Shown piece by piece: positions 31,054 through 39,085 of a stretch of 64,000 nt of DNA. Made by a program: the position numbers and the translations under genes. Source of the DNA: Chloroflexota bacterium (GTDB lineage: Bacteria > Chloroflexota > Dormibacteria > Dormibacterales > Dormibacteraceae); contig VBEG01000027.1 of assembly GCA_005882115.1 (NCBI GenBank), positions 1 to 64,000 on the forward strand, read 5' to 3'. The notes beneath the pieces are model-generated. The model was not told where the DNA came from. It did not search any database and saw only the letters and a program-made list of their open reading frames with translations. How positions within the stretch are numbered: position 1 is the first letter of the stretch; each line of letters starts with the position of its first letter.

Positions 31054-34000
31054 TTGGCCAACGAGATGATCGCGTCCCGGCCGCCGGCAGCCGATCCTTT
31101 GTTCGGGGCCGCTTGGGCCGCTGCCGGACTGCCCCAGGCGTCCCGGCCGTGGAACCTGCCGGTGATCAACGCGATCGCGGCTGCGGCGGTCATCGCCGGG
31201 GTGGCCTACCGGATCTGGGAGGCCAACCTTCCGGCCACCGTGTTGCGCCAGGAGGCGGTGCTCATCGCCCTCGGCGTCGTCCTGGCGGCGATCGCGGTGG
31301 CGGTGAGGATTTCGAAGCTGGCCACCAGCCTGGTCGCGCAGCTGGCGATCATGGCCGGCGCGGCAACCCTGGCGGTCCTCGTCCTGGGGGTGGCCGGAAA
31401 GTCGCTGGGCAACGACCTGCCTCCGCTGGCAGCCGTGAGCTTCGCGGTCGTGCTGCTGCAGTTCGATGCCGGGCTCCATTCGCGTCATTTCGGCTACGTT
31501 TTCGGGGTCGCGATCGTCGCCCTGAGTCTGCTCTGGGCGTACGCGGTGACACAGCTGATGGTGTCCCTCAGCACGGTCGTGATCTGGACCCTGCTCCTGG
31601 TCGGGATCGGGCTTCTGGCGCTGCTCACAAGCCGCGCCGTACAGCGAGACCTCGGAGCCCAGGTGGCGCGCCAGAGCTCCCTGCTGGCTACCCTCAGCGA
31701 CCTTGGCGAAGGCTTGCTGATCACCGAAGACGGCCGCTTCGTCGCGGGCAATGACGCCTACGTCAAGCTCACCGGCTACACGCGTGCGGAGCTCGAGTCG
31801 ATGCAGTCACTGATCGACCTGGCTCCCGAAGAAGAACGCGAGCAGCTCGCCGCCAACCTGGCCAAAAGGCTGTCGGGCGGAGACGTTCCCGCGCGGTACA
31901 CGTCGGCTGTCATCACCAAGTCAGGCAGGCGGATCCAGGTCGAGGTCGCGATCCACCGCGTGACGACCAGGCGCAACCAGCTTCTGACATTGGTGAGCGA
32001 CATCAGCGAGCGATTACGCGCCGAAGAGGCGGAGCGGGATATGGAGACGCGATTCCGAACCCTGTTTCACCAAGCCCAGGCCGGTATGGCGTTCACCACG
32101 CTGGACGGACACATCACAACGGTCAACCCCGCGTTTTGCGACCTGGTCGGTTACGGCGACGACGAGCTGCGGACGCTCTCGCTGCTCGACATCACACACC
32201 CCGATGACGTTGCCGCGCTGCAAGAGGCGATGCATGGCATGCTCGCGGGGGAAGACGAAGGACGCCGGCTCGAGAAGCGCTACACACGTAAGGACGGCGA
32301 GCACGTCTGGGCGGACCTCACGATGCGCTTGGTGCGCGGTGCGGACCAGCGGCCGATGTACTTCCAGACCGTCACCGTCGACATCCGCGACCGCAAGCGA
32401 GCCGAGGTCCTGCAGGCGGCGAGGTTCGCGGTCACACAGGCGCTCGTCACCTCGCCTGGCTGGGAGAAGGCGGCGCCAGGACTGCTCGAAGGCCTGTGCC
32501 GCACGCTCGACTGGGAGCTTGCCGAGTACTGGGAGGTGGACGCCGAACGCGAGGCCATGCATTTCGTCACGTCGTGGAAGCGCCCCGGCCGTGACACGAC
32601 CGCATTCGAGGCGACGGCCGCGAGCGCCGCCTATCGCCGCGGCGAAGGGCTCGCAGGTCGGGTCTGGGAGGCGGGGGCGCCGATCGCCATGCCCGATCTC
32701 GGGGGCGACAATTCGCCACGTGCCGCGGCCGCGGTCGCGGCCGGGCTGCATGGGATCGTCGGCTTCCCGGTGCGCAGCGGGCGCCGCGTGGTCGGGATGA
32801 TCTCCCTTCACACCTGGGCGGCGCGGGACCTCGACGACGGTCTCGTCGCGGTGATGAACGACGTGGGCTCGCAGGTTGGCGAGTTCGTCGAGCGTAAACG
32901 CGCCGAGGTCGCACTTCAGGAAAGCGAGAAGCGCATGCGCTCGGTCCTCGACAACGTGTCCGACGGCCTGGCGACGATTGACCCCGCCGGGATCATCGAG
33001 TCGGCCAACCCCGCGGTGGTCAAGCTCTTCGGCTACTCGGAGCAGGAGTTGATGGGACAGCAGGCCGACATCGTGATCGCGACCACGCATCGCAGCGCGT
33101 TCGACAACTACCTCCAGCGCCGGCTCACGCTCGACATCCCGGTCAGCGGTGCGCACGAGACAATGGGCAAGCGCAAGAACGGGAGCCTTTTCCCGCTCGA
33201 GTTCATCGTCAGCTCGATGCAGATCGGGTCGCGCCACCTGTTCATCGCGACGCTGCGGGACATCTCGGAACGCAGGGCGCACACCGACGCGCTCGAGTAT
33301 CAGGCCCTCCACGACGCGCTCACCGGGCTGCCAAACCGGAGCCTGTTCGGCGACCGCTTGCGCCAGGCGCTGCTCGCCGCGCGTCGCAATCAGAAGATGT
33401 TTGGCGTCCTGCTGCTCGACCTCGATCGTTTCAAGGACATCAACGACGCGCTAGGCCACGACCGCGGTGACAGCCTGCTGCAGGAGGTCACGGCTCGGCT
33501 GCGCGGCGTGCTGCGGGCGACCGACACGATCGCGCGACTCGGCGGAGACGAGTTCGCGGTGCTGACGACGGACGCCAAGCATCCGGAGGACGTCGTTGCG
33601 ACCGCGCGCAAGATCCTCGCGTCGCTCGAGGGTCCCTTTGCGATTGGCGACCAGATGGTTGAGACAGGAGCATCAATCGGCATCGCCATGTACCCGGTGC
33701 ACGGCGACGATCCGAGCACGCTGCTTCGACGCGCCGACGTCGCGATGTATGTGGCCAAGCGTTCCGGTGGCGGTTGCGCGCTGTACCAGCCGGAGCAGGA
33801 GGCGCAGACCTTGCGGCGCTCAGGCCTCGCCGGCGAGCTGCGCCGATCGATTCCTCAAGGCGAGCTCATGCTCCATTACCAGCCGCAGGTGACGCTAGCG
33901 ACGGGTGCGATCCAGACCGTCGAGGCTCTTGTGAGATGGAACCACCCGCGCGAAGGACTCATGCCGCCGGACAGGTTCATCCCCATGGCGGAGGAGACCG

Positions 34001-34608
34001 GCATCATCCATCCGCTCACCGCGTGGGTCATCGATGCAGCGCTGACACAGCTCTGCCAATGGCTCGCGGACGGGATCGACGTCTCGATCTCGCTCAACGT
34101 CTCGCCACGCAGCATCGAGGACCACTCACTCGAGGAGATGGTCGCGCGGGCGCTGGGCAACTTCAAGGTCGAGCCGAGCCGCCTCACGCTCGAGATCACC
34201 GAAGGTGTGGCGATGGCCGCGGCCGCCGCCAAAGCGTTGCACCGCCTGCACGAGATCGGCGTTCGCCTTGCGCTCGACCATTTCGGCACCGGCTATTCCT
34301 CCCTGCTTTACCTGATGCGGCTGCCGGTCAACGAGATCAAGATCGACCGCTCCTTCGTCTCGGCGCTGGCGTCAGATGAGGATTCCGCCGCGATCGTCCG
34401 GTCGGCGGTTGGACTCGGTCACAACCTCGGGCTGCGCGTGGTTGCCGAGGGCTTGCAGGACCGGATCGCGGAGAGGATCCTGGTCGAAGTGGGATGCGAC
34501 GCCGCGCAAGGCTTTCTCGTTGGCCGGCCGGCCGAGGAAGGCGAAATCACCGCCCTGCTGCTGCAGCATTCCAACGCTGCTCCGCAGGCTGATCAAGCCT
34601 CGCTCTGA
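31054..34608 (+). CDS. Membrane PAS-PAS-GAF-PAS-GGDEF-EAL c-di-GMP enzyme
   Basis: This 1184-residue signalling protein has about six N-terminal membrane segments (residues 28-195), two PAS domains (about 215-450), a GAF domain (about 460-615), a third PAS (about 630-745), a GGDEF domain with an intact GGDEF at 830-834 (cyclase active site) and an EAL domain with EAL at 957-959. Most phosphodiesterase motifs are present (LNVSPRS, LEITEG, KIDRSF), but the usual DDFGTG metal motif reads DHFGTG (His 1076). It probably makes c-di-GMP and may degrade it weakly. TTG 31054 follows TATCGT by 9 nt. It adjoins the polysaccharide/exosortase genes. Confidence 0.93.
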   Translation: MANEMIASRPPAADPLFGAAWAAAGLPQASRPWNLPVINAIAAAAVIAGVAYRIWEANLPATVLRQEAVLIALGVVLAAIAVAVRISKLATSLVAQLAIMAGAATLAVLVLGVAGKSLGNDLPPLAAVSFAVVLLQFDAGLHSRHFGYVFGVAIVALSLLWAYAVTQLMVSLSTVVIWTLLLVGIGLLALLTSRAVQRDLGAQVARQSSLLATLSDLGEGLLITEDGRFVAGNDAYVKLTGYTRAELESMQSLIDLAPEEEREQLAANLAKRLSGGDVPARYTSAVITKSGRRIQVEVAIHRVTTRRNQLLTLVSDISERLRAEEAERDMETRFRTLFHQAQAGMAFTTLDGHITTVNPAFCDLVGYGDDELRTLSLLDITHPDDVAALQEAMHGMLAGEDEGRRLEKRYTRKDGEHVWADLTMRLVRGADQRPMYFQTVTVDIRDRKRAEVLQAARFAVTQALVTSPGWEKAAPGLLEGLCRTLDWELAEYWEVDAEREAMHFVTSWKRPGRDTTAFEATAASAAYRRGEGLAGRVWEAGAPIAMPDLGGDNSPRAAAAVAAGLHGIVGFPVRSGRRVVGMISLHTWAARDLDDGLVAVMNDVGSQVGEFVERKRAEVALQESEKRMRSVLDNVSDGLATIDPAGIIESANPAVVKLFGYSEQELMGQQADIVIATTHRSAFDNYLQRRLTLDIPVSGAHETMGKRKNGSLFPLEFIVSSMQIGSRHLFIATLRDISERRAHTDALEYQALHDALTGLPNRSLFGDRLRQALLAARRNQKMFGVLLLDLDRFKDINDALGHDRGDSLLQEVTARLRGVLRATDTIARLGGDEFAVLTTDAKHPEDVVATARKILASLEGPFAIGDQMVETGASIGIAMYPVHGDDPSTLLRRADVAMYVAKRSGGGCALYQPEQEAQTLRRSGLAGELRRSIPQGELMLHYQPQVTLATGAIQTVEALVRWNHPREGLMPPDRFIPMAEETGIIHPLTAWVIDAALTQLCQWLADGIDVSISLNVSPRSIEDHSLEEMVARALGNFKVEPSRLTLEITEGVAMAAAAAKALHRLHEIGVRLALDHFGTGYSSLLYLMRLPVNEIKIDRSFVSALASDEDSAAIVRSAVGLGHNLGLRVVAEGLQDRIAERILVEVGCDAAQGFLVGRPAEEGEITALLLQHSNAAPQADQASL

Positions 34609-35423
34609 AAGCACTCGTCTTCGGCGCTGGAGGTCAGCTCGGCACAGAGCTCGTGCGTCTGCTGGGAAATGAAAGCGGGGTGCCGCACGAGCGGCTGTCG
34701 ATTACCGACGCTCCAGCTGTCGAAGCGCTCATCGCCGCGGGCAGACCGGACGTCGTCTTCAACTGCGCGGCCTACAACGAGGTGGATCGAGCCGAGTCCG
34801 CGTCGGAGCTCGCCCACGCCGTCAATGCGGCCGCCCCGCACAACGTCGCTCTCGCGTGCAACCGGCATGGCGCAGCGCTCGTCCACTTCTCGACCAACTT
34901 TGTTTTCGACGGCCGCAAGGAAGAGCCGTACGTCGAGGTGGACGAGCCTTCTCCGCTTTCCGTGTACGGCAGATCGAAGCTCGAGGGTGAGCGCCAGGTG
35001 CTGCAGTCAGGCGCGACTGCCTTGATCATCAGAACGGCCGCGGTTTTCGGCGGCGGCGTCAATTTCCCTATGCGCATCCTCGGTCGTGCGCGGTTCGGCG
35101 AGCGGTTGCGCATCGTCGCGGACCAGAAGGTGAACCCGACCTACGCCAAAGATCTGGCGGCCGCCGCGGTCGAGTTGTGGGAGAGCGGGGTCACCGGCAT
35201 CGTCCACGCCGCGGCCGATGGTTGCGTCTCGTGGGATGAGTTCGCGCGTGCCGTGCTCGCGGACTTTGGAGTCTCCGCGGAAGTGGAGTCAGTCGCCACC
35301 ACAGCTTTCGCGTCAGCAGCGCGGCGGCCGGCGAACGGGTGCCTCGCGACGACGCGTTACCGGTTGCTCCGGCCATGGCGGCAGGCGCTCAAGGAGTGGT
35401 CTGAGGAGACTCGTCGCCACTAA
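34605..35423 (+). CDS. RmlD-like dTDP-4-dehydrorhamnose reductase, probable CTG start
   Basis: From CTG 34605 the protein reads LKALVFGAGGQLGTELVRLL, the exact RmlD N-terminus with its NAD(P)-binding GxxGxxG. It continues with VVFNCAAYNEVDRAE, FSTNFVFDG, the YxxxK motif SVYGRSKLEGE and a normal C-terminus, 272 residues in all. The first canonical start, GTG 34653, would delete the cofactor motif. The CTG overlaps the preceding stop as CTGA. RmlD makes dTDP-L-rhamnose for surface glycans. The other rml genes are not in the window, so reduction of a different dTDP-sugar is possible. Confidence 0.88.
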   Translation: MKALVFGAGGQLGTELVRLLGNESGVPHERLSITDAPAVEALIAAGRPDVVFNCAAYNEVDRAESASELAHAVNAAAPHNVALACNRHGAALVHFSTNFVFDGRKEEPYVEVDEPSPLSVYGRSKLEGERQVLQSGATALIIRTAAVFGGGVNFPMRILGRARFGERLRIVADQKVNPTYAKDLAAAAVELWESGVTGIVHAAADGCVSWDEFARAVLADFGVSAEVESVATTAFASAARRPANGCLATTRYRLLRPWRQALKEWSEETRRH

Positions 35424-35433
35424 ATTCACCAGA

Positions 35434-35456
35434 CCCCTCCCCATTCATGGGGAGGG
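35434..35456. repeat. Dispersed palindromic element (intergenic copy)
   Basis: CCCTCCCCAT-TC-ATGGGGAGGG (35435-35456) is a perfect 10-bp-arm hairpin starting 12 bp after the rmlD-like gene and followed by a G-rich tail. It matches the copies inside the DUF255 gene and before hemW, and might act here as a 3' stem for the upstream transcript. Confidence 0.75.
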
Positions 35457-35751
35457 CAAGGGAGGGGCTAAAGAAGGCTCGGGCCGGGCGATTTCTCGAC
35501 ACCGGCTCCGAGCTTGGCTGCGGGGGGTGAGGTTCTAACTAAAGATGAGTTCCTGATTCCTTTCTGAAGGCCCGCGCGCACTTTGCGCGGTGAAAAGTTT
35601 GGCACGAAATCGGGGAGGCGGTTGGTTGATCTCTGCACATTTTCAACGACGAAATGCCTACGCCACTCTTGAAATCACAAGCCATCCTCGGCCAAGGTGG
35701 CTGAAACCCGACTGCTTTTTGATATGGGTTCGTTAGTCCCAGCACAACGTC
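35457..35751 (+). other. Long structured non-coding leader before the HTH gene
   Basis: This is most of the only gap over 300 bases in the window (35424-35751). It is visibly less GC-rich than its surroundings, and I see no convincing gene in it. Hairpins are CCGCGC-N7-GCGCGG (35572-35590) and an imperfect GCCATCCT/AAGGTGGC stem (35681-35701) followed 14 nt later by TTTTT (35716-35720), resembling an attenuator. TGATAT lies just after. I could not match it to a known riboswitch; the core of the c-di-GMP-I class was looked for and not found. Confidence 0.4.
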
Positions 35752-36108
35752 TTGCAGAGATTGATCAGTTCGAAGGATGTGGCCACTCGCCTTGGCGTCA
35801 GCCAGGCGACTGTGGCGCGCGCCGTGGGAAGGGGTCTCCTGCGTGCCGCCATGATCACCCCCGGCGGCCACCGGCGGTTCAGCGAGGCGGACGTCGAGGC
35901 GTATGCCTTGAGCCTCCAGGACGAGCCCGACGGCGCCCGGCTGATCACCACCGGCGAGGCCGCCCGTCTGTTAGGCGTTAGCCAGCCGACCTTGAATCGC
36001 GCCGTCCGCCGAGGCTTGCTCCATCCAACCCTCACGACTCCAGGCGGACACCGCCGTTTCGACAGCGCCGAGCTGAGCGCGGCTCTCTATTTCGAGGACG
36101 AGATCTGA
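35752..36108 (+). CDS. Tandem BldC/MerR-like HTH regulator
   Basis: The 118-residue protein is a duplication of one small DNA-binding domain. Copy 1 (about residues 5-52) has DVATRLGVSQATVARAVGRG and TPGGHRRFSEADVEAY. Copy 2 (about 65-112) has EAARLLGVSQPTLNRAVRRG and TPGGHRRFDSAEL. Single-copy proteins of this type include BldC and the HTH part of MerR. Two linked copies could bind direct-repeat operators as one chain. Start TTG 35752 is tentative; TTG 35761 is possible. The stop lies 2 nt before the glycosyltransferase GTG, so it is probably the operon's own regulator. Confidence 0.82.
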   Translation: MQRLISSKDVATRLGVSQATVARAVGRGLLRAAMITPGGHRRFSEADVEAYALSLQDEPDGARLITTGEAARLLGVSQPTLNRAVRRGLLHPTLTTPGGHRRFDSAELSAALYFEDEI

Positions 36109-36110
36109 GC

Positions 36111-38507
36111 GTGGCGGGAGAAGATCCGGCTCATCTCACGGGCGCGTCGCAGGCGCCCGGTCACGGATTCCGCGGAATCGCCTGGAGCGTCCTGCTCAAC
36201 GCCGTGCTCATCGGCGCGTTTGTCATCGGCGCGATCCCGATCGTCGCCATTGCACGCGGTTTTCTCGACCTGGTCCAGCAATCGGAGATCCAGAGCGGTG
36301 CCGACTGGATCGCTTATGGATTCGCTTTCGCGGGACTCTTCCTGGGCGCAATCTTCTTCGCCTACGCGGTCAAGTACTACCTGAGCACCGCGATGGTGCT
36401 GCTGACAACCCTTGTCGGCACGCCGCGAAACGGCAACGGCGCGGGCAAGGCCAACGGCAACGGGTTGAACCGGATCAACGGCAACGGCAACGGCTATCAC
36501 CTCGACCTCGGATATCAACCCTTCGTCTCGATTCATGTCGCGGCGTACAACGAGAAACGTGTCATCGAGCGGTTGCTGACCGCGCTCTCGCAGCTCGACT
36601 ACCCCGAGTACGAGGTGGTCGTCGTCGACGACTCCACCGACGAATCGATCCAGATCCTGCAGCGCTGGGTGAACCGTCCCCGATTCAAGATCCTGCACCG
36701 CACGAGTCGCGCCGGTTACAAGGGAGGGGCGCTGCGCGAGGCGCTCAAGGTCATGGACCCCCGCACCGAGTACGTCGTGGTGTTCGACGCCGACTCGGTG
36801 CCTTTCCCGGACTCCATCGAGCGCCTGCTGCCCCTCTTCTATCGGGTCAGCGACGGCGCCTCCAGCAAGCGGTTCGAAGCCGCCTTCGGCCGTACGGAGC
36901 CTCCCTCGGAACCTGGCCAGGTCAAGCGCCGGCCCGAGGTCGCCGCCGTGCAGAGCTACCAGTGGCACGTGCTCAACAAGTCGGAGAGCTGGCTGACCGA
37001 GGCCGTGCGCGCTGAATACGCGGGCAGCTACATGATTGAGCGGCCCTTCCAGGACGCGATCGGCTCTTTGAAGATGATCGCGGGCACGGCTTACATGATC
37101 CGCGCGGACGTTCTGCGCCAGGTCGGTTGGGGCACCAGCATCACCGAGGACTGGGAGCTCACTCTCAAGCTCTACACGCGCGGCTATAAGGTGATCTATA
37201 CGCCATGGGCCGAGACGCCGGCCGAATGCGTAAGCACTTTCTCGCGGCTGGCGCGGCAGCGGATGCGTTGGGCGGAAGGACACACGCACAACGTCCGCAA
37301 GTGGTTCTTGCCGATCATGACCTCACCGCTCGTCACGCCAATCGAAAAGCTCGAGTTCCTGTACGACGCGTCCTATTACCTGCAGGCCGGGCTGTTCGTC
37401 ATCGGCTCGCTGAGCTGGCTCATCTCTGAAGTCATCTTCCAGACCCACGTTCCCGGCTGGACGGCGCTCCTCGGATGGTCGCTCCTGTTCTCCAACATTT
37501 TCGCGCTCCCGCTGATGAACCTCGGCGGCTTGATCCTCGAAGAGGCGCCGGCCCGTGACGTGCAGGGCGTATTCGGGGCACTCGTGCTGTCATTCGCGCT
37601 CGTTCCATTCCAGGGTTGGGCGGCATTCAAAGGACTGATCAGTCGCGACGAAGGCCCGTGGTTCCGCACGCCGAAGACGGGCCGGGTCACCGACGAGGTG
37701 CGCCACCTTCGGAGGCTGTACATGCTTGGCCGCTGGCTGCGCGGGCGCCGCGGTGCGCCGCGCTGGACGTCGGCGACCACGCCCATTGCCAAGCCATCGC
37801 CCTTCCGCGCGACGCCGCACAAGCGCTGGGTTGGCTGGTTTGTCATCGGATCGCTCGTCCTCCTTTTCGGCGGCCTGGTCGCGGCCTCGATGCGTGCCCC
37901 GACCGTGAGCGCCGCCGGCAATCCGCTTTATCTCCACGGCACCGGCACGGCTCCGGGATGCGTCGCCAGCACCGTCGACCAGGCGGTCGGGACGCGGGCC
38001 ACCGCGTGCCAGGTCCAGTCGGGCGGCGGATCGACGACCTGGTCGTTCAGCGGCATCCCGGCGCAGACAGTCGCGGCAGGCGTGTGGACTTTCACAATGA
38101 ACTGGACGGGCGGCACCGGCGCGACCAGCGACACTGTCGCCATCGCGGCTGGTGTCTCGGCGACCGCCAGCTGCGCAGGCTTCCTGGCCACGGTCCCCAA
38201 CGTCGGCTCGACGTGGACGACGACCTACGGGGCGAACGGCGTCAACCCAACCAGCCCGTTCACGGTGAGCACCAGCGCGAGCCAGCTCGCGATGGTCATC
38301 CCACCCGGCGGGTCGCTGTGCATCCAGGTGACACTGACGCACAACACGGGCGGCAAGCCGTCCATGGTCTATGACGGGACGGCGGGCGTGGGCGACACCA
38401 ATTTCGTGCCGCCGAGCATTGTCGTGCCCGAGTCGCTGCTCGGTCTCGTCGGACTGGTGGTGGTAGTCCCGCTGTTGGTGAGGCGGTTGGTGAGGAGACC
38501 GAGGTGA
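36111..38507 (+). CDS. GT2 cellulose-synthase-like glycosyltransferase with C-terminal VPES sorting signal
   Basis: The 798-residue protein starts with two membrane segments, an Asn/Gly-rich linker (about 105-128) and a processive GT2 domain with VVVDDST, VFDADS, SITEDWELT and QRMRW (BcsA-type catalytic set). Further membrane segments follow (about 420-520), then a helix at about 582-602. After it comes an unusual extracytoplasmic region of about 170 residues rich in Thr, Ser and Gly with four Cys. The end is tripartite: VPES (772-775), a hydrophobic stretch LLGLVGLVVVVPLLV, then RRLVRRPR, as in PEP-CTERM-like exosortase substrates. The exosortase gene overlaps its stop. It probably polymerises a surface glycan and is itself cleaved or anchored. 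Confidence 0.88.
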   Translation: MAGEDPAHLTGASQAPGHGFRGIAWSVLLNAVLIGAFVIGAIPIVAIARGFLDLVQQSEIQSGADWIAYGFAFAGLFLGAIFFAYAVKYYLSTAMVLLTTLVGTPRNGNGAGKANGNGLNRINGNGNGYHLDLGYQPFVSIHVAAYNEKRVIERLLTALSQLDYPEYEVVVVDDSTDESIQILQRWVNRPRFKILHRTSRAGYKGGALREALKVMDPRTEYVVVFDADSVPFPDSIERLLPLFYRVSDGASSKRFEAAFGRTEPPSEPGQVKRRPEVAAVQSYQWHVLNKSESWLTEAVRAEYAGSYMIERPFQDAIGSLKMIAGTAYMIRADVLRQVGWGTSITEDWELTLKLYTRGYKVIYTPWAETPAECVSTFSRLARQRMRWAEGHTHNVRKWFLPIMTSPLVTPIEKLEFLYDASYYLQAGLFVIGSLSWLISEVIFQTHVPGWTALLGWSLLFSNIFALPLMNLGGLILEEAPARDVQGVFGALVLSFALVPFQGWAAFKGLISRDEGPWFRTPKTGRVTDEVRHLRRLYMLGRWLRGRRGAPRWTSATTPIAKPSPFRATPHKRWVGWFVIGSLVLLFGGLVAASMRAPTVSAAGNPLYLHGTGTAPGCVASTVDQAVGTRATACQVQSGGGSTTWSFSGIPAQTVAAGVWTFTMNWTGGTGATSDTVAIAAGVSATASCAGFLATVPNVGSTWTTTYGANGVNPTSPFTVSTSASQLAMVIPPGGSLCIQVTLTHNTGGKPSMVYDGTAGVGDTNFVPPSIVVPESLLGLVGLVVVVPLLVRRLVRRPR

Positions 38508-39085
38508 GGACGCGGGAGAGCGACAACGTCAACCTCACCCTGATCGCGCTGACGTGCGCGCTGCTGATGGTGCTGCCGTTGGTCACGACGTTCGATGACC
38601 TCCTCACCTCATTGGCCATGGGCCTCGGCGCGAACAATCCGCTGCAAGCGATCGTGCCCGTCGAGTCGCGCATGGTCGTGAGCATGCTCGGCCTCCTCGG
38701 CGTCCACGCCGCCGCGTCGGGAAGCCACATGGTCGTGTGGGACGGCTCGGGCTCGATGCACACGCTCTTCATCTCGTGGAACTGCATCGGGTGGCAGAGC
38801 CTCATCCTCTTCGGGGTCAGCCTCATCTCAGGACTGCGTGGCGGTCACGGTTTGGAGATGCGCGTCCAGGTGATCCTCATCGGGGTCGCCGGCACGATGC
38901 TGCTCAACCTCGTGCGAGTCGCCCTCGTCGCGTTGATTGCCGCCACGGTAGGTGTTGGGCCGGCCATCTTCCTTCACGATTACGGCGGCACCGTGCTGTT
39001 CGTAGGCTTCCTGTTCGCGTTCTGGGCTTTCGCCCAACGCTGGATCCTCGCCCCGGTCCTTTTGGAGGGCGAAGCCACCGTATGA
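38504..39085 (+). CDS. Exosortase/archaeosortase family transpeptidase
   Basis: This 193-residue polytopic membrane protein has five to six hydrophobic segments and the three exosortase active-site regions in order: Cys 94 in SWNCIGWQSL, Arg 138 in NLVRVALVAL and His 158 in FLHDYGGTVLF. Exosortases recognise a short C-terminal signal on secreted proteins and cleave it, often linking the product to a surface glycan or lipid. The family is generally paired with PEP-CTERM-like targets; here the preceding gene ends with such a signal and overlaps this one (GTGA, 4 nt). That argues for a dedicated one-enzyme, one-substrate pair. Compact size is close to the single-target forms. Confidence 0.85.
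   Translation: MRTRESDNVNLTLIALTCALLMVLPLVTTFDDLLTSLAMGLGANNPLQAIVPVESRMVVSMLGLLGVHAAASGSHMVVWDGSGSMHTLFISWNCIGWQSLILFGVSLISGLRGGHGLEMRVQVILIGVAGTMLLNLVRVALVALIAATVGVGPAIFLHDYGGTVLFVGFLFAFWAFAQRWILAPVLLEGEATV

Noticed and set aside
35457-35751. c-di-GMP-I riboswitch upstream of the HTH/exosortase operon
   Set aside because: The class's conserved GCAAA/AGCC core and tetraloop-receptor arrangement are not visible; only unassigned hairpins are.
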